A stretch of DNA of 5,603 nucleotides from Pseudomonadota bacterium (lineage in GTDB: Bacteria; Pseudomonadota; Gammaproteobacteria; Burkholderiales; Burkholderiaceae_D). Within the stretch, counting starts at the first letter, position 1, and each line of letters begins with the position of its first letter. Below are positions 1-5,233 of this stretch, piece by piece. The notes under the pieces were generated by a model that was given only the letters and a program-made list of their open reading frames with translations, was not told where the DNA came from and searched no databases. The stretch lies in assembly GCA_023420795.1 (NCBI GenBank), contig JAEZVM010000400.1, positions 1-5,603 on the forward strand. Reading direction: 5' to 3'. A program made the position numbers and the translations under genes.

Positions 1-947
1 CCGAACCGGAAGGCGAGATTATCCCAGCCGAACCACAACCTATTGAGCAAAAGCAATCATGGATGCAGCGGCTCAAGGCTGGTTTGTCCAAGACATCGAC
101 GAACCTGACCACGCTGTTCGTTGGCGCGAGGATCGACGACGATCTGTATGACGAACTGGAAGCGGCGCTGCTGATGTCGGACGCGGGCGTGGAAGCGACG
201 CAATTCCTGCTCGATGCGCTGAAAAAGAAGGTCAAGAATGAAAAGCTGACCGAAGCGCAGCAGGTCAAGACCGCGCTGCGCACCCTGCTGATCGAAATGC
301 TGACGCCGCTGCAGAAGCCCTTCGTGCTCGGCCGCCATCAGCCGCTGGTGATGATGATCGCCGGCGTCAACGGCGCGGGCAAGACGACCACCATCGGCAA
401 GCTGGCCAAGCACCTGCAGGCGCATCACCAATCGGTATTGCTGGCCGCCGGCGACACCTTCCGCGCGGCAGCGCGCGAACAGCTGGCGATCTGGGGCGAG
501 CGCAACAACGTGACGGTGATCGCGCAGGAGTCCGGCGATCCGGCGGCGGTTGCGTTCGACGCGGTGCAGTCGGCCCGGGCACGCAATGTTGATATCGTGA
601 TGGTCGATACCGCCGGCCGCCTGCCGACGCAGCTGCATCTAATGGAGGAACTGAAAAAGGTCAAGCGCGTGATCGGCAAGGGCATGGAGCAGGCGCCGCA
701 CGAAATCCTGCTGGTCATCGACGGTAATACCGGCCAGAACGCACTGGCGCAGGTCAAGGCCTTCGACGATGCGCTGCAGCTGACCGGGCTGGTCATCACC
801 AAGCTGGACGGCACCGCTAAGGGCGGCGTGCTGGCGGCGATCGCAAAAACCCGGCCGATTCCGGTGTACTTCATCGGCGTCGGTGAAAAGATCGAGGACT
901 TGCAGGCGTTCAACGCCGAAGAGTTCGTCGATGCGCTGCTGAGCTGA
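1..947 (+). CDS. ftsY: Signal recognition particle receptor FtsY (5' partial)
   Basis: FtsY is the SRP-receptor GTPase. It docks SRP-bound ribosomes at the inner membrane and hands nascent membrane proteins to SecYEG/YidC. The reading frame is open from base 3, so the first in-frame Met (base 63) is internal and the true start lies upstream; the first visible residues (EPEGEI...) are the end of the acidic linker (A domain). Counting from Met63: helical N domain about 1-90 (the RLKAGLSKTS...TTLFVG stretch is typical), G1 P-loop GVNGAGKTT at 101-109, the DTFRAAAREQL segment at 131-141, G3 DTAGR at 182-186, G4 TKLDG at 246-250 and the closing GVGE motif at 272-275. All GTPase motifs are intact, and the C-terminus ends as usual for the family. 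It is followed after 12 bases by ftsE, the classic ftsY-ftsE-ftsX order. Identity is very secure; only the N-terminus is unseen. Confidence 0.97.
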   Translation, partial: EPEGEIIPAEPQPIEQKQSWMQRLKAGLSKTSTNLTTLFVGARIDDDLYDELEAALLMSDAGVEATQFLLDALKKKVKNEKLTEAQQVKTALRTLLIEMLTPLQKPFVLGRHQPLVMMIAGVNGAGKTTTIGKLAKHLQAHHQSVLLAAGDTFRAAAREQLAIWGERNNVTVIAQESGDPAAVAFDAVQSARARNVDIVMVDTAGRLPTQLHLMEELKKVKRVIGKGMEQAPHEILLVIDGNTGQNALAQVKAFDDALQLTGLVITKLDGTAKGGVLAAIAKTRPIPVYFIGVGEKIEDLQAFNAEEFVDALLS

Positions 948-959
948 CATTAAACTGAC

Positions 960-1646
960 ATGATCGAATTCCAGCAGGTTTCCAAACACTATGCGCGCAA
1001 CAGCGCCGCGCTTGCGGACATCACGCTGTCCATCGACAAGGGCGAACTGGTATTCCTGTCGGGCGCATCCGGTGCAGGCAAATCGACGCTGCTTAAGATG
1101 ATTGCCGCCGTCGAGCGCCCAAGTTCCGGCACGATCACCGTCAACGGCCAGGATATCGGCCGCCTCAAGTCCTCCGGCATTCCCTACCTGCGTCGCAATC
1201 TCGGCCTGATCTTCCAGCCGCAATGCCTGCTGAACGACCGCAGCGTGCTGGCCAATGTGATGCTGCCGCTGCTGGTGACCGGCACGACCCGTGCCGATGC
1301 GGAGAAGCGCGCCCGCGCCGCGCTCGACAAGGTCGGGCTGCTGGACAAGGCGCCCTGCGAGCCGCTGTCGTTGTCAGGCGGCGAACAGCAGCGCGTCGCG
1401 ATCGCCCGCGCGATCGTGAACCGGCCGCAGATCATCCTGGCCGACGAGCCGACCGCCAATCTCGACCGCGCCAGCGCGAACAAGGTGATGGATGCGCTGA
1501 AGGCGTTTCACGGTGTCGGCGTCACCTGCCTGATCGCGACCCATGACGAAAGCATCCTGAACGGCGCTCAGCGCGTCATTTGTCTCGAACGCGGGCGGCT
1601 GGCCGCTTTGGCCGCTACCGATACCTTGCAGGGGGCCGCATGCTGA
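960..1646 (+). CDS. ftsE: Cell division ATP-binding protein FtsE
   Basis: FtsE is the cytoplasmic ATPase of the FtsEX complex at the septum. In well-studied relatives ATP hydrolysis drives FtsX to activate peptidoglycan amidases through EnvC-like partners, rather than transporting a substrate. The 228-residue protein has the full ABC ATPase set: Walker A GASGAGKST (35-43), Q-loop Gln86 in IFQPQ, signature LSGGEQQR (138-145), Walker B IILADEP with Glu163, D-loop NLD (167-169) and switch His195. Length is normal for FtsE. The start is fixed by the family-typical N-terminus MIEFQQVSKHY; no good Shine-Dalgarno lies in the 12 bases after ftsY, so translation may be coupled to ftsY. The 3' end overlaps ftsX by 7 bases. 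A generic LolD/MacB-type ATPase is the alternative, but position between ftsY and ftsX decides for FtsE. The residues after the Q-loop Gln (PQ) differ from the DH I recall in E. coli FtsE. Confidence 0.96.
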   Translation: MIEFQQVSKHYARNSAALADITLSIDKGELVFLSGASGAGKSTLLKMIAAVERPSSGTITVNGQDIGRLKSSGIPYLRRNLGLIFQPQCLLNDRSVLANVMLPLLVTGTTRADAEKRARAALDKVGLLDKAPCEPLSLSGGEQQRVAIARAIVNRPQIILADEPTANLDRASANKVMDALKAFHGVGVTCLIATHDESILNGAQRVICLERGRLAALAATDTLQGAAC

Positions 1647-2566
1647 ACTGGATCAGGCAGCATGCACTCGCGCTGGGCGATGCGCTCCGGCATCTGGGCC
1701 AGTCCTCGGGCAGTTTTGCGCTGAACGTGCTGGTGGTGGCGATCGCGCTGGCGCTGCCGTTCGCCGGCCTGACGCTGCTGGAGAATGTGCGCCCTCTGTC
1801 CGAGCAGCTCGCGGTCGAACCGGAGATCAGCATCTTCATGGCGATGGACACGCCGCGCGAGCGCGCCGCAGCGCTGTCGCCACAGATCCGCCGCATCGCG
1901 CAGGAGTCGAGGCATGCGGCAAAACTGGAATTCATCCCGCGCGAACAGGCGCTGAATCTGCTCAAGGATAAAAGCGGCTTGTCGGAAGCGATCACAGCCC
2001 TCGGCGAAAACCCGCTTCCCGACGGCTACGTGCTCAAGCTGTCCGGCGTGCAAAATGCGGCTGATGCCAGACGGGTCGAATCGCTCGCGGCCCAATTGAA
2101 GGCGCTGCCCGGCGTGGAATATGTGCAGATCGATTCGGCCTGGGTCAAGCGCCTTGCCGCGCTGATCAACGTGCTGCGCCTGGCGCTTCTCTTCCTCGCG
2201 GTCACGCTGGGTGTCGTGGTGGTAGCGGTGGTATTCAATACCATCCGGCTGCAGGTCATGACGCAGCGCGAGGAAATCGAGGTGTGCCGGATGTTTGGTG
2301 CGACCAATGCATTCATCTGCCGGCCTTTCTACTACACTGGCGCCCTGCTGGGTCTGGTAGCTGGCGGCGTTGCGTTGGGTGTAGTGGCCCTGGCCCTGTA
2401 TCCGTTCAATGACGCGCTTGCGGAATTCGCCCGGTTATATGCGTCTGAGTTCCGCCTAGCTCCTCTGAGTGCTGCACCCACGATTGCCTTATTGACAATA
2501 AGCGCCCTGCTTGGCCTGCTGGGTGCGCTGCTCTCGGTCAAGCGTCATCTGAAGCGCCTCGCATAG
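1640..2566 (+). CDS. ftsX: Cell division protein FtsX
   Basis: FtsX is the membrane subunit of FtsEX and links FtsE ATPase activity to septal cell-wall hydrolysis in the periplasm. The 308-residue protein has the expected topology: cytoplasmic N-terminus (1-25), TM1 about 26-46, a periplasmic domain about 50-175 containing the conserved ENPLPDGYVL stretch (123-132), TM2 about 177-199, TM3 about 233-254 and TM4 about 280-300, ending in a basic tail. The cytoplasmic segment after TM2 (QREEIEVCRMFGATNAFI) is the typical FtsX/permease coupling region. I chose ATG 1640 over the in-frame ATG at 1580 because 1580 would run 67 bases into ftsE and add a non-conserved Arg/Gly-rich extension. The 1640 start has a G-rich Shine-Dalgarno (AGGGGG, 1630-1635) and overlaps the ftsE stop, suggesting translational coupling. 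No frameshift or missing segment is seen. Confidence 0.95.
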   Translation: MLNWIRQHALALGDALRHLGQSSGSFALNVLVVAIALALPFAGLTLLENVRPLSEQLAVEPEISIFMAMDTPRERAAALSPQIRRIAQESRHAAKLEFIPREQALNLLKDKSGLSEAITALGENPLPDGYVLKLSGVQNAADARRVESLAAQLKALPGVEYVQIDSAWVKRLAALINVLRLALLFLAVTLGVVVVAVVFNTIRLQVMTQREEIEVCRMFGATNAFICRPFYYTGALLGLVAGGVALGVVALALYPFNDALAEFARLYASEFRLAPLSAAPTIALLTISALLGLLGALLSVKRHLKRLA

Positions 2567-2603
2567 AGGGCGTTCACACCCAGCAAGTATCAATTAAATA
2601 GCA

Positions 2604-2632
2604 GAAAGCAATAGAGCTTCGCTATGCCTTTC
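2604..2632 (+). other. Imperfect hairpin after ftsX
   Basis: The intergenic transcript can form an imperfect stem: GAAAG (2604-2608) with CTTTC (2628-2632), CA with TG, and TAG (2612-2614) with CTA (2622-2624), about 10 pairs with two single bulges around a 7-base loop. It lies about 40 bases past the ftsX stop. No T-run follows, so it is not a canonical intrinsic terminator. It could weakly attenuate ftsYEX read-through or protect the 3' end, or be chance. The bases between the ftsX stop and this stem (2567-2603) show only a weak -35/-10-like pair and nothing I can defend. Confidence 0.25.
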
Positions 2633-2661
2633 CTTGAAAATGCTGATTAGCACTCCCACTC
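2633..2661 (+). promoter_or_regulatory. Candidate sigma-32 promoter of rpoH
   Basis: CTTGAAA at 2633-2639 matches the sigma-32 (RpoH) -35 consensus exactly. After 14 bases comes TCCCACTC (2654-2661), which keeps the CCCA core of the CCCCATNT -10 consensus but misses the following T. The spacing is within the known range. If active, rpoH would be autoregulated, and the -10 half lies inside the CIRCE operator, so HrcA would block it as well. The weak -10 keeps confidence low. Confidence 0.3.
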
Positions 2662-2673
2662 GGAGAGTGCTAA
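2647..2673 (+). promoter_or_regulatory. CIRCE operator (HrcA binding site)
   Basis: TTAGCACTC (2647-2655), a 9-base spacer (2656-2664) and GAGTGCTAA (2665-2673) form a perfect inverted repeat identical to the CIRCE consensus, with the canonical spacer length. CIRCE is bound by the repressor HrcA, whose activity depends on the GroEL chaperonin; repression is lifted on heat shock. The site lies 68 bases upstream of the rpoH start and 80 bases after the ftsX stop, so rpoH is the only plausible target. CIRCE is best known at groESL and dnaK; here it puts the sigma-32 gene itself under HrcA. Confidence 0.94.
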
Positions 2674-2676
2674 TAT
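2647..2676 (+). promoter_or_regulatory. Candidate housekeeping promoter inside CIRCE
   Basis: A -35-like TTAGCA (2647-2652, 4 of 6 matches to TTGACA) is followed after 18 bases by TAATAT (2671-2676, 4 of 6 matches to TATAAT), immediately preceded by TGC (2668-2670), an extended -10 element. The -35 lies in the left CIRCE arm and the extended -10 begins in the right arm, so HrcA binding would occlude RNA polymerase. A perfect TATAAT at 2674-2679 overlaps it but has no usable -35 at 17 bases. The start point is expected near 2683. Position relative to the operator is the main support. Confidence 0.5.
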
Positions 2677-2682
2677 AATGAA

Positions 2683-2741
2683 GCAAAAAGCGGATCGATC
2701 CACTTGAGGAACGGTCTTAGCTAAGGACGCAAGGAGAAACG
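2683..2741 (+). promoter_or_regulatory. Predicted 5' leader of rpoH
   Basis: About 59 bases separate the inferred start point from the rpoH ATG. The leader contains two perfect 10-base palindromes, GGATCGATCC (2692-2701) and CTTAGCTAAG (2716-2725), then the Shine-Dalgarno AAGGAG (2731-2736), 5 bases before the ATG. TCTT (2715-2718) could pair with AAGG of the Shine-Dalgarno by four pairs, one a G-U. That is too weak to call an RNA thermometer, although rpoH mRNA of E. coli is translationally thermoregulated. Both the leader boundary and any structure are inferred. Confidence 0.35.
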
Positions 2742-3641
2742 ATGAAAGCGACATCTGCACAATCAGCATTGGTTCCGTTAGGTAATCAGGCCTTGGCACT
2801 CGGCTTTCCGGGTAGCCTTGGCAATATTGAAGCCTATATCTCGGCGGTCAACCGCATCCCGATGCTTACGCATGAGGAAGAGAGCTCGCTCGCCCGCGAC
2901 CTGCGGGACAAGAACGACCTCGGTGCCGCGCAGAAGCTGGTGATGTCGCATTTGCGACTGGTGGTGTCGATCGCCCGTGGCTATCTCGGTTACGGATTGC
3001 CGCATGCCGACCTGATCCAGGAAGGGAATATCGGCCTGATGAAGGCGGTCAAGCGCTTCGACCCGGATCAGGGTGTGCGCCTGGTTTCCTATGCAATGCA
3101 CTGGATCAAGGCCGAGATTCATGAATACATCCTGAAGAACTGGCGCCTGGTCAAGGTGGCAACCACCAAGGCACAGCGCAAGCTGTTTTTTAATCTGCGC
3201 AGCCACAAGGAAGGCCTGGACGCGATGACACCGGCGCAGGTCGATGATCTGGCCAAAACGCTGAACGTGAAGCGCGAGGAAGTAATCGAGATGGAAACCC
3301 GCATGTCGGGTCACGATATCGGCCTCGAAGCGCCCAGTGATGACGAAGACGACAAGTTTGCGCCGATTGCCTATCTGTCGTCAGATGCCAGCGAGCCAAC
3401 CAAGGCGCTGGAAGCGATGCAGTTCGACCGCCTGCAATCGGAAGGTCTGGGTATTGCCCTCGACAAGCTCGACGCTCGATCGCGCCGCATCGTCGAGGCA
3501 CGCTGGCTTGCCAGCGATGACGGCTCGGGCGCGACGCTGCATGAACTGGCCGACGAGTTCGGCGTCTCCGCCGAGCGCATCCGCCAGATCGAGAGCGCGG
3601 CGCTGAAGAAAATGAAAGGCACTCTGGCCGCATACGCATAA
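2742..3641 (+). CDS. rpoH: RNA polymerase heat-shock sigma factor RpoH (sigma-32)
   Basis: RpoH directs RNA polymerase to heat-shock promoters (chaperones, proteases). The 299-residue protein has the order expected of sigma-32: region 1.2 about 28-55, region 2 about 62-135 with the core-binding/-10 recognition stretch DLIQEGNIGLMKAVKRFDP (90-108) and the SYAMHWIKAEIHEYI segment (116-130), the diagnostic RpoH box QRKLFFNLR (145-153), region 3 about 160-190, an acidic stretch (SDDEDD, 199-204), and the region 4.2 helix-turn-helix TLHELADEFGVSAERIRQI (265-283) for the -35 box. The RpoH box separates it from RpoD and RpoS. Length is slightly above the 284 of E. coli. ATG 2742 has an excellent Shine-Dalgarno (AAGGAG, 5 bases upstream). 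It stands alone between ftsX and a terminator with its own CIRCE-controlled promoter region. Post-translational control by DnaK and FtsH is expected from the family, not shown by the sequence. Confidence 0.97.
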   Translation: MKATSAQSALVPLGNQALALGFPGSLGNIEAYISAVNRIPMLTHEEESSLARDLRDKNDLGAAQKLVMSHLRLVVSIARGYLGYGLPHADLIQEGNIGLMKAVKRFDPDQGVRLVSYAMHWIKAEIHEYILKNWRLVKVATTKAQRKLFFNLRSHKEGLDAMTPAQVDDLAKTLNVKREEVIEMETRMSGHDIGLEAPSDDEDDKFAPIAYLSSDASEPTKALEAMQFDRLQSEGLGIALDKLDARSRRIVEARWLASDDGSGATLHELADEFGVSAERIRQIESAALKKMKGTLAAYA

Positions 3642-3657
3642 GCGGCTCGCCCCAAAG

Positions 3658-3686
3658 AAAAAAGGCGTCCTTCGGGACGCCTTTTT
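3658..3686. terminator. Bidirectional intrinsic terminator (rpoH / SCO gene)
   Basis: A perfect 7-base-pair GC-rich stem GGCGTCC (3664-3670) / GGACGCC (3675-3681) closes a TTCG tetraloop. It is preceded by six A (3658-3663) and followed by five T (3682-3686), so it reads as stem plus U-tract on both strands, and the A/T flanks extend the stem. It lies 16 bases after the rpoH stop and 16 bases after the stop of the convergent SCO gene, fitting a shared terminator. Confidence 0.95.
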
Positions 3687-3702
3687 CATTATCCGGATCC
3701 TG

Positions 3703-4335
3703 CTATGACAGCAGCAGCTTCAGGTCATGCGCAATCGGTTCCGCCCCCTGCCCATGCCGCACGAACAGACGAATGCGCCCCTGCGGGTCGAACACATAGC
3801 TGCCCGCGGTGTGATCCATCGTGTAAGAGCCCGGTTCCTTGCCCGGCACCTTTTGATAGAACACCCTGAATTCCTGCGCAACCTTGTCGGTCGCGGCCTT
3901 GTCGCCGACCAAGCCAAGGAAGCGCGGATCGAATGCCGGAACGTACTGAGCGAGCAATTCCGGCTTGTCCCGCTCGGGATCGACCGAGATGAACAGCACC
4001 TGCACCTTGTCGGCCAGCGGCCCCAGTTGCTGCATCACGGTCGCCATATCGGACATGGTGGTCGGGCAGACGTCGGGGCACTGGGTATAGCCGAAGAACA
4101 CGACTACCGCCTTGCCCTTGAAGTCGGCAAGCGTGCGTAACTTGCCGTTATGGTCGGTCAGGGCAAAGTCTTTCGCGTAGTCGAGGCCGGTAACGTCGGT
4201 GTTCTTGAAAGGGCTCTTTGCCGGCGACAGCATCATCTGCCCGCTTTCGCCACCGGCCTTGTCGCAGGCACCAAGCATCAGGGTGGCAATGGCTAGCGCG
4301 ACGGAGGACGCGCATCGGGCAGTGAATGAACGCAT
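3703..4335 (-). CDS. SCO1/SenC family copper chaperone lipoprotein
   Basis: SCO proteins are thioredoxin-fold, membrane-anchored periplasmic copper chaperones that help build the CuA centre of cytochrome c oxidase subunit II. The 210-residue protein begins with a lipoprotein signal: basic n-region, hydrophobic stretch about 11-21 and lipobox LGAC with Cys24. Asp25 follows, which in E. coli favours retention in the inner membrane. The copper-binding CPDVC motif (Cys86, Cys90; context GYTQCPDVCP) and the conserved distal His175 (in MDHTAGSYVFD) are all present, as is the FISVDPERD segment (115-123). ATG 4335 lies 4 bases after the ctaB stop with no strong Shine-Dalgarno, suggesting translational coupling within a ctaA-ctaB-SCO unit. 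A role in thiol redox or copper tolerance is also known for some family members; context favours oxidase assembly. I leave the symbol blank because naming varies (sco1, senC, prrC). Confidence 0.93.
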   Translation of the reverse strand: MRSFTARCASSVALAIATLMLGACDKAGGESGQMMLSPAKSPFKNTDVTGLDYAKDFALTDHNGKLRTLADFKGKAVVVFFGYTQCPDVCPTTMSDMATVMQQLGPLADKVQVLFISVDPERDKPELLAQYVPAFDPRFLGLVGDKAATDKVAQEFRVFYQKVPGKEPGSYTMDHTAGSYVFDPQGRIRLFVRHGQGAEPIAHDLKLLLS

Positions 4336-4339
4336 GATG

Positions 4340-5224
4340 TCAAAGCTTCAGGTAATGATCCGCCAGCAGCGAAAAGAATAACAGGGACAGATAGACGATC
4401 GAGTAGGCGAAGGTTTTGCGCGCCACCAGATCGGAGTAATGCCGATAAACCTGCCAAGCATACCGCAAAAAGATTGCGCCCAGCACCGATGCGCTGGCCA
4501 GATAGATCAGCCCGCTCATCCGTACCGCATACGGCAGCATGGTGGTCGCGACCAGCGCGATCGTATACAGCCAGATCTGGAAGCCGGTGAATTTCAGGCC
4601 ATGCGTCACCGGAAGCATCGGCAGGCCGGATTTCGCGTAGTCGTCGCGCCGGTACAGTGCCAGCGACCAGAAATGCGGCGGGGTCCATACGAAGATGATC
4701 ATCACTAGTATCCATGCCTGCATCGGCACGTCATTGGCAACCGCTGCCCAGCCCAGCGCCGGCGGCATTGCACCCGACAGGCCGCCGATCACGATGTTCT
4801 GCGGTGTTGCCGGCTTGAGCAGCATCGTATAGACCACGGCATAGCCGACGAAGGTGGCGAAGGTCAGCCACATCGTCAGCGGATTGACGAAATTGAACAG
4901 CACCCACATGCCAGTGCCACCGATCACTCCCGAGAAAAGCAGCGTCTGCGTCACCGTGATTTCGCCACGCGCGAGCGGCCGGCGGGCGGTGCGGGCCATG
5001 CGCGCATCGATGCTGCGCTCCACCAGGCAGTTGACGGCGAACGCAGCGCCGGCGAGCAACCAGATGCCGATGGTGGCCGCCACCACGATCCGCCAGTCCG
5101 GCAAATCCGGGCTCGCGAGGAACATGCCGATGACCGCGCAAAACACAGCCAGCTGTGTGACCCTCGGCTTGGTCAGGGCCCAGTACTGCGCGAAGCGATG
5201 GGAGCGGATGGTCAGTGTCGTCAT
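4340..5224 (-). CDS. ctaB: Protoheme IX farnesyltransferase (heme O synthase)
   Basis: CtaB (CyoE/COX10) transfers the farnesyl group of farnesyl diphosphate to the heme B vinyl group, making heme O, the substrate of CtaA. It is a polytopic UbiA-family prenyltransferase. The 294-residue protein shows eight or nine hydrophobic segments. The first Asp-rich region is NCLVERSIDARMART (65-79), where the first acidic position is Glu69 rather than the usual Asp, with Asp73 conserved; the second is YRRDDYAKSGLPMLP (191-205). The KPRV segment near the N-terminus (19-22) and WTPPHFWSLAL (180-190) are also typical. I chose ATG 5224 because a good Shine-Dalgarno (GAGG, 5233-5230) sits 5 bases upstream; an in-frame GTG at 5230 would overlap that site and add two residues. 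The Shine-Dalgarno overlaps the ctaA stop (5234-5232), so the genes are probably coupled. Menaquinone or ubiquinone prenyltransferases are excluded by motif and neighbours. Confidence 0.95.
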   Translation of the reverse strand: MTTLTIRSHRFAQYWALTKPRVTQLAVFCAVIGMFLASPDLPDWRIVVAATIGIWLLAGAAFAVNCLVERSIDARMARTARRPLARGEITVTQTLLFSGVIGGTGMWVLFNFVNPLTMWLTFATFVGYAVVYTMLLKPATPQNIVIGGLSGAMPPALGWAAVANDVPMQAWILVMIIFVWTPPHFWSLALYRRDDYAKSGLPMLPVTHGLKFTGFQIWLYTIALVATTMLPYAVRMSGLIYLASASVLGAIFLRYAWQVYRHYSDLVARKTFAYSIVYLSLLFFSLLADHYLKL

Positions 5225-5229
5225 GTTCA

Positions 5230-5233
5230 CCTC
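5230..5233 (-). promoter_or_regulatory. ctaB ribosome binding site overlapping the ctaA stop
   Basis: On the minus strand GAGG at 5233-5230 (extended match GAGGTGA) precedes ATG 5224 by 5 bases. It starts inside the ctaA TGA (5234-5232). This decides the ctaB start: the GTG at 5230 uses the last G of this motif as its own first base and has no separate Shine-Dalgarno. Confidence 0.7.

Noticed and set aside
57..638. Long open frames antisense to ftsY (about 190 codons), and similar ones opposite ftsE, ftsX, rpoH and ctaB
   Set aside because: They are shadows of GC-rich codon usage in secure genes, are Arg/His-rich with no recognisable domain, and lack supporting ribosome sites.
1580..1639. 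Upstream in-frame ATG for ftsX at 1580
   Set aside because: It would add 20 Arg/Gly-rich residues inside ftsE that do not fit the family; ATG 1640 has the Shine-Dalgarno and the expected small overlap.
2492..2521. Exact TTGACA in the ftsX 3' end as a promoter
   Set aside because: Sequences 16-18 bases downstream are GC-rich (GCCTGCTG region) with no resemblance to a -10 box.
2573..2600. TTCACA (2573-2578) and TAAATA (2595-2600) as an upstream sigma-70 promoter for rpoH
   Set aside because: The spacing of 16 is acceptable, but the -10 matches only 3 of 6 positions, which is expected by chance in this AT-richer gap.
5225..5230. GTG 5230 as the ctaB start
   Set aside because: It overlaps the only good Shine-Dalgarno, which is ideally placed for ATG 5224.
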